Source: Arenimonas sp. (lineage in GTDB: Bacteria > Pseudomonadota > Gammaproteobacteria > Xanthomonadales > Xanthomonadaceae). Taken from it: DNA of 40,915 nt. Positions within the stretch are counted from its first letter, which is position 1, and each line of letters begins with the position of its first letter. The DNA is taken from contig JAPLSJ010000132.1 of assembly GCA_026398695.1 (NCBI GenBank), positions 1 through 40,915 of the forward strand, read 5' to 3'. The position numbers and the translations under genes are program-made. The notes below the pieces were generated by a model, which saw nothing but the letters and a program-made list of their open reading frames with translations, made no database searches and was not told where the DNA came from. This document shows, one piece after another, positions 6,276 to 13,938 of the stretch.

Positions 6276-9061
6276 TCGTTTTCCTCGCGCGGCAGGTGCA
6301 CGCCGCGCTCGTCGCGCACCACGCCTTCGAAATCACTCAGCGCGGGCTCCTCGCGCACGGCCTCGGGTGCCGGCGCGCGCGCCGCCACCGGCGCCGGCAC
6401 CGCGCCGGCGCTGCCCTCGGGCCGGAACTTGGTGACCTGCTTCCACGAGCGCACCAGCGCATCGGCGAACACCAGCAGCAGGTCGCCGGGCTGGCCCATG
6501 CGCAGCGCGGCGTCGATGGCCTTCTGCTCGTCGGGGATGATCGAGATGGCCTCGGCCGGCACGCCCTTGGCCATCAGCGCCTTGGCCTGGATGCGCGGCA
6601 CTTCGTCGCCGTCGCGCCCGCGCAGGCCGTCGTCGCGGCGGCAGATGTAGTGGTCGAAGCGTCCCGCCACGGCGTCGGCAATGGCCACCAGGTCTTCGTC
6701 GCGGCGATCGCCCGGACCGGCCATCACCACGATGCGGCGGCCCGTGACGTCCAGGCGCTGGGCGAGGTCGGCCATCACGCCCACGGCGTGGGCGTTGTGG
6801 CCGTAGTCGAAGAGCACCTTGAACGGATGCTCGTTGAACACGTTCATGCGCCCGGGCGCCTGGAAGAACGTGGTGTCGAAGGTGCGCAGGCCCTGGCGGA
6901 TCGCGTCGAGCTTGATGCCCAGCGAGAAGGCCATGGACGCGGCCACCATCGCGTTCTGCACGTTGTGCAGCGCGCGGCCTTCCATCGTGGCGGGAATCAG
7001 GTGCGTCCACAGCAGCGGGATGTGGCTGCCCTTGTCGTAGAGCGTGATCATCTGGCCGTTGACGCCGGCCTCGAGCGCGCAGGCGCGGCCGCCGGCGCGG
7101 ATGTGTTCGCGCACCAGGCCGTGCTGCGGGTTCATGGTGACGTAGCAGATCACCTTGGCCTCGGTGTAGCCCGACATCTTGAGCACCTGCGGGTCGTCGG
7201 CGTTGAGCACCGCGCAATCCGTGGCCACTTCGACAACGATCCGCTTGATCTCGGCCAGCTGTTCCAGCGTGTCGATGCCCTTGAGCCCGAGGTGGTCGGA
7301 CTGCACGTTCAGCACCGCGCCCACGTTGACGTGGCGCACGCCCATGCCGGCGCGCAGCAGGCCGCCGCGCGCGGTTTCCAGCACCGCCAGGTCGATCTGC
7401 GGGTCGGCCAGCACCATGCGCGCCGACACCGGGCCGGTCATGTCGCCTTCCACCGTGCGCTGGCCGTCGATGTAGACGCCGTCGGTGGTGGTCATGCCCG
7501 GCGTGTAGCCGGCCATCTTGGTGATGTGCGCCAGCATGCGCGCGGTGGTGGTCTTGCCGTTGGTGCCGGTGACCGCCGCGATCGGCACGCGCGAGGGCGC
7601 GCCCGCTGGGAACAGCATGTCGATGACCGGGCCGGCGACGTCGCGCGGCGTGCCCTCGCTGGGCGCCACGTGCATGCGGAAGCCGGGCGCGGCGTTGCAC
7701 TCGCAGATGCCGCCGCCGATGGCCTTGTAGCTTTCGGCGATGTTGGTGGTGAGGAAGTCCACGCCGCCCACGTCCAGGCCGATGGCGCGGATGGCGCGCA
7801 CGGCCATGTCGCGGTTGTCGGGGTGGATGATGTCGGTGACGTCGGTGGCGGTGCCGCCGGTGGACAGGTTGGCGGTGGAGCGCAGGTACACCACGCGCCC
7901 GGCCTCGAGCACGGTGCCGGCGTCCACGCCCTCGCGGGCCATCATCGTCTGCGCCTGGGCGTCGAGCTCGATGCGGGTGAGCACCTTCTCGTGGCCGACG
8001 CCGCGGCGCGGGTCCTGGTTCACGATGTCCACCAGCTGCGCGATGGTGTGCGTGCCGTCGCCCACCACGTGGCCGGGCGTGCGGCGGGTGGCGGCGACCA
8101 GCTCGCCGTTCACCACCAGCAGGCGATGGTCGTCGCCCTCCATGAAGGTCTCGACGATGACCGAACGCGAGATTTCCTTGGCCTTGTTGAAGCCTTCCAC
8201 CACCTCGGCGTCGGTGCGCAGGCAGATGGAAATGCCGCGGCCGTGGTTGCCGTTGTAGGGCTTGGTGACCACCGGGAAGCCGATGCGGCGCGCGGCGCGG
8301 ATGGCGGCCGATTCGCTCTGCACCAGCTCCTGGCGCGGCACCGGCAGGCCGAGCGAGCCGAGGATCTTGTTGGTTTCTTCCTTGTCGCTGGCCAGCTCCA
8401 CCGCGATGTGCGGCGTGCGCCCGGTGATGGTGGCCTGGATGCGCTGCTGGTACTTGCCGTGGCCCAGCTGCACCAGCGACTGCTCATTGAGTCGAAGCCA
8501 GGGGATGCCGCGCTCTTCGGCCGCGCGCACCAGCGACATCGTGGACGGACCCAGCGCGCGGCGCTGGGCGTAGCGGATGAACTCGTCGCGCGCGGTGTCC
8601 CACTGCCAGTCGGCGGGCACGCTGCCTTCGGTGCGCAGCGCGGGCGGCAGCAGCGACGACAGCAGGCGGATCGCCAGCTCGCCGGCGGCCACGCCCTCTT
8701 CCTTCTGCACGTACTCGTACACCACCGAATACACGCCGGGCTTGTCGGTGCTGCGGGTCTTGCCGAAGGTGACGTCCTCGCCCGCGACGTTCTGCAGCTC
8801 GATGGCGACGTGTTCGAGCACGTGGCCCAGCCACGTACCCTCGCCTTCGGTCATGCGGCGGATGAAGCCGCCGGGCTCGCGGTACGAACAGCCGTGCCCG
8901 GCCAGGCCCGGCAGCGCCGCCACCAGTCCGTCCACGAACGAAGGCCCGAGCTTGCCGGTCGGCCAGGCCTCCAGCTCGCCCAGGTCCAGCTCCAGCCGGA
9001 TGACCGGGAAGTGCGCATACAGCGACGGGCCCACGTAGATCGAACGGTCGAGGATGCGCAT
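6272..9061 (-). CDS. cphA: cyanophycin synthetase
   Basis: 929 residues, slightly longer than typical CphA1. It makes multi-L-arginyl-poly-L-aspartate from Asp, Arg and ATP. Domain order is complete. The N-terminal domain begins MRILDRSIYVGPSLYA. An ATP-grasp domain carries KPYNGNHGRG (267-276) and ECNAAPGFRMH (454-464) and activates the Asp backbone. A Mur-type domain has P-loop GTNGKTTT (499-506) and ETARGGLLRAG for adding Arg to side chains. The tail after VTKFRPEG is an Ala/Pro/Glu-rich extension of about 50 residues of unknown role. The gene starts 9 bp after cphB and overlaps the Mur-like gene, so synthesis and breakdown functions share one transcript. Confidence 0.96.
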   Translation of the reverse strand: MRILDRSIYVGPSLYAHFPVIRLELDLGELEAWPTGKLGPSFVDGLVAALPGLAGHGCSYREPGGFIRRMTEGEGTWLGHVLEHVAIELQNVAGEDVTFGKTRSTDKPGVYSVVYEYVQKEEGVAAGELAIRLLSSLLPPALRTEGSVPADWQWDTARDEFIRYAQRRALGPSTMSLVRAAEERGIPWLRLNEQSLVQLGHGKYQQRIQATITGRTPHIAVELASDKEETNKILGSLGLPVPRQELVQSESAAIRAARRIGFPVVTKPYNGNHGRGISICLRTDAEVVEGFNKAKEISRSVIVETFMEGDDHRLLVVNGELVAATRRTPGHVVGDGTHTIAQLVDIVNQDPRRGVGHEKVLTRIELDAQAQTMMAREGVDAGTVLEAGRVVYLRSTANLSTGGTATDVTDIIHPDNRDMAVRAIRAIGLDVGGVDFLTTNIAESYKAIGGGICECNAAPGFRMHVAPSEGTPRDVAGPVIDMLFPAGAPSRVPIAAVTGTNGKTTTARMLAHITKMAGYTPGMTTTDGVYIDGQRTVEGDMTGPVSARMVLADPQIDLAVLETARGGLLRAGMGVRHVNVGAVLNVQSDHLGLKGIDTLEQLAEIKRIVVEVATDCAVLNADDPQVLKMSGYTEAKVICYVTMNPQHGLVREHIRAGGRACALEAGVNGQMITLYDKGSHIPLLWTHLIPATMEGRALHNVQNAMVAASMAFSLGIKLDAIRQGLRTFDTTFFQAPGRMNVFNEHPFKVLFDYGHNAHAVGVMADLAQRLDVTGRRIVVMAGPGDRRDEDLVAIADAVAGRFDHYICRRDDGLRGRDGDEVPRIQAKALMAKGVPAEAISIIPDEQKAIDAALRMGQPGDLLLVFADALVRSWKQVTKFRPEGSAGAVPAPVAARAPAPEAVREEPALSDFEGVVRDERGVHLPREEND

Positions 9062-9070
9062 GCTGGGTTC

Positions 9071-9910
9071 CTATTCCTTGCTGATCGAGAGCGCGCCGGC
9101 CGAAGCCCGGCGCGTATGCAGGTTGAACGTGGCGCCGGCGGTCAGCACGTGCACCGTGAGGCCGAGCACGCAGACCGGTTCGCCTTCGTCCACCAGGTCC
9201 ATGGACGAGAACTGCAGGCCGTGCGCGTCCACGACGGTGACGCCGCCGCTGCCCAGCACTTCCACTTCGTTGTCCGGGCCGATGAAGGCGGCGGTGTCTT
9301 CGTCCAGGCCGATGCCGATGGCGAACGGGTTGAAGGCCAGCGCGGTGGTGAGCCGCCCCAGGCGATCGCGCTGCCGGAAATGCTGGTCGATGATGAAGCG
9401 GTTGGTCAGGCCCAGGCCCGGCGCCAGGCGCACGCTGCCGGCGCGCGGCGAGCCGCCCTCTTCGCCGAACGCGATCATGTGTTCGCTCAGCACCGCCGCG
9501 CCGGCGCTGGTGCCGGCCACGTGCACGCCGGCGGCGTTGCGCGCGCGGATCATGCGCGACACCGGCGTGCCGCCCAGCAGCGTGGTCAGGCGCAGCTGGT
9601 TGCCGCCGGTGATGAAGATGCCGTTGGCTTCCTCCAGGCGAGCCAGGCGGCTGGGTTCTTCGGCGTCGCGGCGGGTGTCGAAGTCGAGCGACTCCACTTC
9701 GCCGGCGCCCAGGCCCTTGAACAGCGACACGTAGCGCGGCCCCGTCTCACGCAGTTTGCTGGCGCTGGGGATGACGACGATGTTGGCGTCCGCGCCGCCG
9801 CACAGGGCGACGAAGCGGCTCAGGATCTCGGGCCGGTCTTCCTTTTCCTCGGCGCCACCGATCGGGATGATCCAGCCGCGCTGGCCACCGTCGGGGATCT
9901 TGCTGGGCAT
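9071..9910 (-). CDS. cphB: cyanophycinase (peptidase family S51)
   Basis: 279 residues. It hydrolyses cyanophycin to beta-Asp-Arg dipeptides. The S51 nucleophile elbow GTSAGA has the catalytic Ser at 135. Residues matching the known active site of cyanobacterial CphB are in place: Gln105 in TGGNQLRL, Asp175-Gln176-His177 in IDQHFRQRDRLGRL, and Glu204 in GLDEDTAAF. There is no signal peptide, so the enzyme is cytoplasmic and acts on stored polymer. I chose ATG 9910 (MPSKIPDGGQRGWIIPIGG). Upstream in-frame sequence is antisense or out of frame within iadA. It starts 4 bp after the iadA stop. Confidence 0.95.
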   Translation of the reverse strand: MPSKIPDGGQRGWIIPIGGAEEKEDRPEILSRFVALCGGADANIVVIPSASKLRETGPRYVSLFKGLGAGEVESLDFDTRRDAEEPSRLARLEEANGIFITGGNQLRLTTLLGGTPVSRMIRARNAAGVHVAGTSAGAAVLSEHMIAFGEEGGSPRAGSVRLAPGLGLTNRFIIDQHFRQRDRLGRLTTALAFNPFAIGIGLDEDTAAFIGPDNEVEVLGSGGVTVVDAHGLQFSSMDLVDEGEPVCVLGLTVHVLTAGATFNLHTRRASAGALSISKE

Positions 9911-9914
9911 GTTT

Positions 9915-11132
9915 CTAGCGTCCTTGCTTGGAGTGGAGTGAAGGGCCTGCGCCCTCGAAGGTACCGGTGCGCACCTGCGCGCCGTTGCGCACGTGCCAGG
10001 CGCCGAGCGCCATGACGTCGCTGATGCGGTTGCCGGCATCCAGCACCACCAGGTCGGCGTCGCCGCCCACCGCGACGTGGCCCTTGCGCGGCAGCCGCAG
10101 CAGGCTCGCCACGTTGGCGGTGAAGGCCGGCAGCACCTTCTCCAGCGGCAGGCCGCGCGCAAGCAGCCGGGCGATGGTGTCGCCGAGCGCGGCGGGCGCG
10201 CCGATGTCCATGCCGCACAGGTGGCCTTCGCCGTCGAAGCAGGCCAGGCAGCCGCCGGCGTCGGAGCTCACGGTGACCCGCTCGGCCGGCGCGTCGCTGT
10301 CGAGGTAGCGCTGCAGCGCGTCGGCGGCGCTCCAGGCGTCCTCGCCCTCGGCCACCGGGAAGGCGGTGATGTCGATGGTGCAGCCGCGCCGCGCCAGCGC
10401 CAAGGCTTCTTCGAACAGCGCGCGGCGGCGGTTGACGTGGGTGGGGTTGAACACGCGCGCCGGCAGTTCGCTTTGGTCCAGCGCGCGGCGCACCAGGTCG
10501 AGGCCGCGCGGGCCGTCGCCCAGGTGCAGGTGCACGATGCCGGCCTTGCCGGTCATCAGGCCGGCCACGTGCGCTTCGGCGGCGATCTTCAGCAGTTCGT
10601 CCAGCGTGGGCTGGCTGGAGCGGTGGTCGCTGATCGCCACTTCGCCCACGCCGATGAGGCATTCGATGAAGGCGATGTCGCCGCGCGCGCTGCCGGTGAC
10701 CGTGGCGGGCGGCAGGTGGTAGCCGCCGCAGTGCGCCCAGGCGCTCAGGCCTTCTTCGCGCAGGCCCATCACGCCGGCCACGAGTTCGCGGGTGGAGCGC
10801 GCCAGGTCGTCGGTGCCCAGCACGCCGATGACGGTGGTGACGCCGCCGGACGTGTAGCGCGACAGCGGCAGCGCCGGCACGCGCGAGGCGAAGCCGCTTT
10901 CACCGCCGCCGCCGGTGATGTGCACGTGGCCGTCGATCAGTCCGGGGATGAGGCGCTGGCCCTGCAGGTCCACGACGTCCATCGGCAGTCCCGAGGGTGC
11001 GGCTTCGTCCATGCCGCCGATCCACAGCACGCGCCCGCCGCCCACCAGCAGCTGGCGACGGCCCAGGGGTTGGGGCGCGAAGACGTCGGCGTTCCGGATC
11101 AGGACCAGCGGTGGCGTGGAGGCGTGGGGCAT
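9915..11132 (-). CDS. iadA: isoaspartyl dipeptidase (beta-aspartyl-peptidase, amidohydrolase superfamily)
   Basis: 405 residues. It cleaves beta-aspartyl dipeptides such as the beta-Asp-Arg released by CphB, completing polymer breakdown to Asp and Arg. Metal ligands are visible: H69 and H71 in DGHVHITGGGGE, H203 in HLHLGD, H232 in NPTHVNR and D291 in SSDAGG. The position matching the carboxylated Lys162 of E. coli IadA (from memory: GVKCAISDHRS) appears to be Glu164 (GVGEVAISDHRS). This would make it a Glu-bridged variant. I chose ATG 11132, giving the normal family length. A TACATT hexamer sits exactly 7 nt before it, suggesting a leaderless message for the whole operon. Confidence 0.93.
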   Translation of the reverse strand: MPHASTPPLVLIRNADVFAPQPLGRRQLLVGGGRVLWIGGMDEAAPSGLPMDVVDLQGQRLIPGLIDGHVHITGGGGESGFASRVPALPLSRYTSGGVTTVIGVLGTDDLARSTRELVAGVMGLREEGLSAWAHCGGYHLPPATVTGSARGDIAFIECLIGVGEVAISDHRSSQPTLDELLKIAAEAHVAGLMTGKAGIVHLHLGDGPRGLDLVRRALDQSELPARVFNPTHVNRRRALFEEALALARRGCTIDITAFPVAEGEDAWSAADALQRYLDSDAPAERVTVSSDAGGCLACFDGEGHLCGMDIGAPAALGDTIARLLARGLPLEKVLPAFTANVASLLRLPRKGHVAVGGDADLVVLDAGNRISDVMALGAWHVRNGAQVRTGTFEGAGPSLHSKQGR

Positions 11133-11139
11133 CTGCGGG

Positions 11140-11145
11140 AATGTA
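11140..11145 (-). promoter_or_regulatory. probable -10 hexamer for the iadA-cphB-cphA operon (leaderless start)
   Basis: On the minus strand the sequence reads TACATT, seven bases (CCCGCAG), then the iadA ATG. This spacing puts the transcription start at the A of the ATG. No convincing SD precedes iadA, which fits leaderless initiation. No strong -35 was found. The divergent oppB-like gene starts 78 bp away and may share the regulatory interval. Confidence 0.45.
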
Positions 11146-11210
11146 CCAGTTGGGTCGGGGCCGGGCCGGACAGCGTGACAGCCCCGGGCGCGTGCGGCAA
11201 AGTCCCCGGC

Positions 11211-12146
11211 ATGTTCGCCAATCCCCGCCGGGCCCTCTCCCGCGCCTTCGAGGCACTCCTGACGCTGTGGCTGCTGGCGACGCTGTGCTTCGTGCTGCTG
11301 CGCGCGGCGCCCGGCGGCCCGTTCGACACCGAGAAGACCGCGCCACCCGAGGTGGAGGCCGCCCTGGCCGCCCAGTACCGGCTGGACCAGCCCCTGCTGT
11401 CGCAATACGGCCACTGGCTGGGCGACGTGCTGCGCGGCGACCTGGGCCCGTCCTTCCAGTACCCGGACTACACGGTGAACCAGCTGCTGGCCGCCGGCCT
11501 GCCGATTTCACTGGTGAACGGCGGCCTGGCGCTGCTGCTGGCCCTGGGCATCGGCGTGCCGCTGGGCGTGTGGGCCGCGCTGCGCGCCGGGCGCTGGACC
11601 GACCGGCTGCTGATGTTCGGCGCCGGGCTGGGCCTGGCGGTGCCCAAGTTCGTGGCCGCGCCGCTGCTGATCCTGGTGTTCGCGGTGGGCCTGCAGTGGC
11701 TGCCGGCGGGCGGCTGGGACGGCGGCTGGCGCAGCGCGGTGCTGCCCATCGTCGCCCTGGCACTGCCGAACCTGGCCTACTGCGCGCGCCTCACCCGCGC
11801 CTCGCTGCTGGACGTGCTGGGCGCCGACTACCTGCGCGCCGCGCGCGGCCGCGGCCTGTCCGAAGCCCGCCTGCTGTTCGCCCACGCCCTGCGCCCGGGC
11901 CTGCTGCCGGTGGTGGCCTGGCTGAGCCCGGCGCTGATCAACGTGGTCAGCGGCTCGGCCGTGGTGGAACAGGTGTTCGGCATCCCGGGCATCGGCCGCT
12001 ATTTCGTGCAGGGCGCGCTGAATCGCGACTACACGCTGGTGCTGGGCGTGGTGCTGGTGGTGGGTGCGGCGATCGTGCTGATCAACGCGCTGGTGGACGC
12101 CCTGCGGTCCCGCATGGATCCGCGCCTTCGCGACGCCGAATCCTGA
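11211..12146 (+). CDS. ABC transporter permease, OppB/DppB type, without neighbouring OppC or ATPase
   Basis: 311 residues with six predicted membrane segments in the BPD_transp_1 pattern. The N-terminal segment is LLTLWLLATLCFVLLRAAPGGPF, the typical first helix with the APGGPF signature of DppB/OppB. The conserved loop EAA-like region is YLRAARGRGLSEARLLFAHALRPGLL, followed by EQVFGIPGIGRYFVQGALNRDY. Such proteins form half of the inner-membrane pore for di- or oligopeptides. The usual partner OppC and the ATPases OppD/F are not adjacent; the next gene, engB, is convergent. The gene is divergent from the cyanophycin operon by 78 bp, so a role in isopeptide or Asp/Arg-peptide traffic is possible. 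That is inference. Confidence 0.9.
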   Translation: MFANPRRALSRAFEALLTLWLLATLCFVLLRAAPGGPFDTEKTAPPEVEAALAAQYRLDQPLLSQYGHWLGDVLRGDLGPSFQYPDYTVNQLLAAGLPISLVNGGLALLLALGIGVPLGVWAALRAGRWTDRLLMFGAGLGLAVPKFVAAPLLILVFAVGLQWLPAGGWDGGWRSAVLPIVALALPNLAYCARLTRASLLDVLGADYLRAARGRGLSEARLLFAHALRPGLLPVVAWLSPALINVVSGSAVVEQVFGIPGIGRYFVQGALNRDYTLVLGVVLVVGAAIVLINALVDALRSRMDPRLRDAES

Positions 12147-12164
12147 AATCCCTCCCACAGGATT
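12139..12164. repeat. short inverted repeat carrying a GTGGGAGGG motif between convergent genes
   Basis: AATCCTG (12139-12145) and CAGGATT (12158-12164) form a 7-bp stem around CCCTCCCA. The motif reads TGTGGGAGGG on the minus strand and matches the arms of the larger hairpin at 37521-37585. It includes the stop codon of the permease gene and lies before the engB stop. A weak terminator or a remnant of the repeat family is likely. Confidence 0.5.
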
Positions 12165-12172
12165 GGGTCCCG

Positions 12173-12760
12173 TCAGAGCTCCAGCCACTTCGCGACCACG
12201 GCGCGCGCTTCCTCGACGCCCAGCTTGGATTCGCCGGAAAACACCTGCACCGAAGCGCGCTCGCCCAGCTCCTTGCGGACCTTGAGCAGCGTATTGCCCT
12301 GTTCGCCGCGGCCCAGCTTGTCGGCCTTGGTGAGCAGGCAGTGCGCGGGCAGCTTGCGCTCGAAGGCGTAGTCGAGCATCTGCAGGTCGTACTCGCGCAG
12401 CGGGTGGCGGATGTCCATCACCACCACCAGGCCAGCCAGCGACTGGCGGGTGTGGAAGTAGACGTTGATGAACTCCTTCCAGCGCTCGCGCATTTCCTCG
12501 GGCACCTTCGCGTAACCGTAGCCGGGCAGGTCGACGAGGTGCTTGTTGGGCGCCACTTCGAAGTAGTTCAGCGCCTGGGTGCGTCCGGGCGTCTTGGACA
12601 CCCGGGCCAGGCCGTGCTGGTTGGTCAGGGCGTTGAGGGAGCTGGACTTGCCGGCGTTGGAGCGGCCGGCGAAGGCCACTTCGCGGCATTCGTCGGGCGG
12701 GAGCTGCTTCAGGGCGTGCGCGGAAAAGGTGTATTTGGCGCGGGCCAGGGGGTTTGCCAT
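12173..12760 (-). CDS. engB: ribosome biogenesis GTP-binding protein EngB/YsxC/YihA
   Basis: 195 residues, normal for this small TRAFAC GTPase needed for assembly of the large ribosomal subunit. Motifs in order: G1 GRSNAGKSSSLNALT, the G2-region phrase KTPGRTQALNYFEV, G3 DLPGYGYAKVP, G4 TKADKL and the G5-region phrase VFSGESKLG. I chose ATG 12760 (MANPLARAKYTFSAHALKQLP); further in-frame sequence is antisense to the cytochrome c4 gene. The gene is divergent from cytochrome c4, a neighbour arrangement common in gammaproteobacteria. Confidence 0.95.
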   Translation of the reverse strand: MANPLARAKYTFSAHALKQLPPDECREVAFAGRSNAGKSSSLNALTNQHGLARVSKTPGRTQALNYFEVAPNKHLVDLPGYGYAKVPEEMRERWKEFINVYFHTRQSLAGLVVVMDIRHPLREYDLQMLDYAFERKLPAHCLLTKADKLGRGEQGNTLLKVRKELGERASVQVFSGESKLGVEEARAVVAKWLEL

Positions 12761-12846
12761 CGGGTCGGCCAGGGCAGGAAAGGCCACTAGCTTGGCCTGC
12801 CCGGGCCTGCCTGACCAGCACCGGGCCTGTGCGGCACCGACTTCAA

Positions 12847-12876
12847 TTGACCGTTCCGGGCGCCGGCTGGGATAAT
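12847..12876 (+). promoter_or_regulatory. sigma-70-like promoter for cytochrome c4
   Basis: TTGACC (12847-12852) and GATAAT (12871-12876) are separated by 18 bp. The hexamers are strong for such GC-rich DNA. They lie 64 bp before the ATG of the cytochrome gene, which has a GGAG Shine-Dalgarno close to its start. Confidence 0.6.
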
Positions 12877-12940
12877 CCGCGCCTTCCCGCGCGTCCAACG
12901 CGCAGCCCCCTTTCCCGTTACCCGTGTTCCGGAGCAGCCC

Positions 12941-13846
12941 ATGAAGTTCACGCGCATCCTCGGTGTCGCCGCCGCCCTGGCCGCTGCCTCGGTCATGGCC
13001 CAGGAAGCCGCCACCGTGACGCCGACGCCCGAAACGCAGGCCGCGCCCGTCGCCGTGCTGGAAGCCGACAACACCCCGGCCACCTTCGGCGACGCCGCCG
13101 CCGGCGCCACCAAGGCCGCCGCCTGCGCCGCCTGCCACGGCCTGGACGGCAACTCGGCCGACCCGCAGTACCCCAAGCTGGCCGGCCAGCACGAGAACTA
13201 CATCGCCCGCCAGCTGTCGCTCTACAAGAGCGGCGAGCGCCAGAATCCGATCATGCTCGGCTTCGCCAGCACCCTGAGCGCGCAGGACATGCGCGACATC
13301 GGCGCCTACTTCTCCACCCAGAAGGTGGTGCCGGGCGTCGCCGACGAAAGCCCGATCACGTCGGGCCCGAACCAGGGCCGCAAGTTCTACCAGGTCGGTG
13401 AGCGCCTGTTCCGCGCCGGCAATCCCGCCCAGGGCATCCCGGCCTGCCAGGCCTGCCACGGCCCGACCGGCACCGGCGTCCCGGGCGCGTACCCGGCCAT
13501 CGGCGGCCAGCATTCGGCCTACACCGCCGCCCAGCTCACCGCCTTCCGCGGCGGCAACGTCTGGGGCAAGGACAAGAACGCAAACGCCGTGATGGCCGGC
13601 GTCGCCGCCAACCTCAGCGACGAAGAGGTCCAGGGCCTGGCCACCTACATCGAAGGCCTGCACAACATCGCCGACGCGCCGTCCGCCGAGGCCCTGGCCG
13701 CGGCTGCGGCCGCGCCCGCCCCGGCCCCGGTCGAAGCGGCCCCGGCCGACGCCGCTCCGTCCGACGCGGCCCCGGCCGCCGACCCGGCCGCGGGCGAAAC
13801 CGCCCCGGCCACCGAAACCAGCGAAGCCGCCGCCCCCCAGGGCTGA
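12941..13846 (+). CDS. diheme cytochrome c4 with Ala/Pro-rich C-terminal tail
   Basis: 301 residues. A signal peptide (cleavage near MAQ, residues 19-21) is followed by two cytochrome c domains with heme motifs CAACH (62-66) and CQACH (169-173). Candidate axial Met residues are M105 (NPIMLGF) and the Met of NAVMAGVA. Cytochrome c4 carries electrons in the periplasm to terminal oxidases, which fits the aa3 oxidase genes later in the window. From about residue 240 the protein becomes an Ala/Pro/Glu/Asp-rich tail of about 60 residues that is absent from ordinary c4 proteins. A 10-bp GC-rich hairpin follows the stop. Confidence 0.93.
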   Translation: MKFTRILGVAAALAAASVMAQEAATVTPTPETQAAPVAVLEADNTPATFGDAAAGATKAAACAACHGLDGNSADPQYPKLAGQHENYIARQLSLYKSGERQNPIMLGFASTLSAQDMRDIGAYFSTQKVVPGVADESPITSGPNQGRKFYQVGERLFRAGNPAQGIPACQACHGPTGTGVPGAYPAIGGQHSAYTAAQLTAFRGGNVWGKDKNANAVMAGVAANLSDEEVQGLATYIEGLHNIADAPSAEALAAAAAAPAPAPVEAAPADAAPSDAAPAADPAAGETAPATETSEAAAPQG

Positions 13847-13852
13847 GCCTTC

Positions 13853-13877
13853 CCCGGCGGCGCCGTTCGCCGCCGGG
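13853..13877 (+). terminator. GC-rich hairpin after cytochrome c4
   Basis: CCCGGCGGCG (13853-13862) pairs with CGCCGCCGGG (13868-13877) across a 5-nt loop directly after the c4 stop codon. There is no T-run, so termination may be partial and allow read-through into the DsbA-like gene 60 bp further on. Confidence 0.5.
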
Positions 13878-13938
13878 CTGAACTTTGGCCCGCCGGCCGT
13901 GGTCTAGCGGGACATCCCGAACCAGGAGCACGACCGTA

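Noticed and set aside
6296-10015. 1239-codon open frame on the plus strand
   Set aside because: It is antisense to cphA and cphB; the translation is His/Ala/Gly-rich with no domains, a typical artefact of GC-rich third-codon positions.
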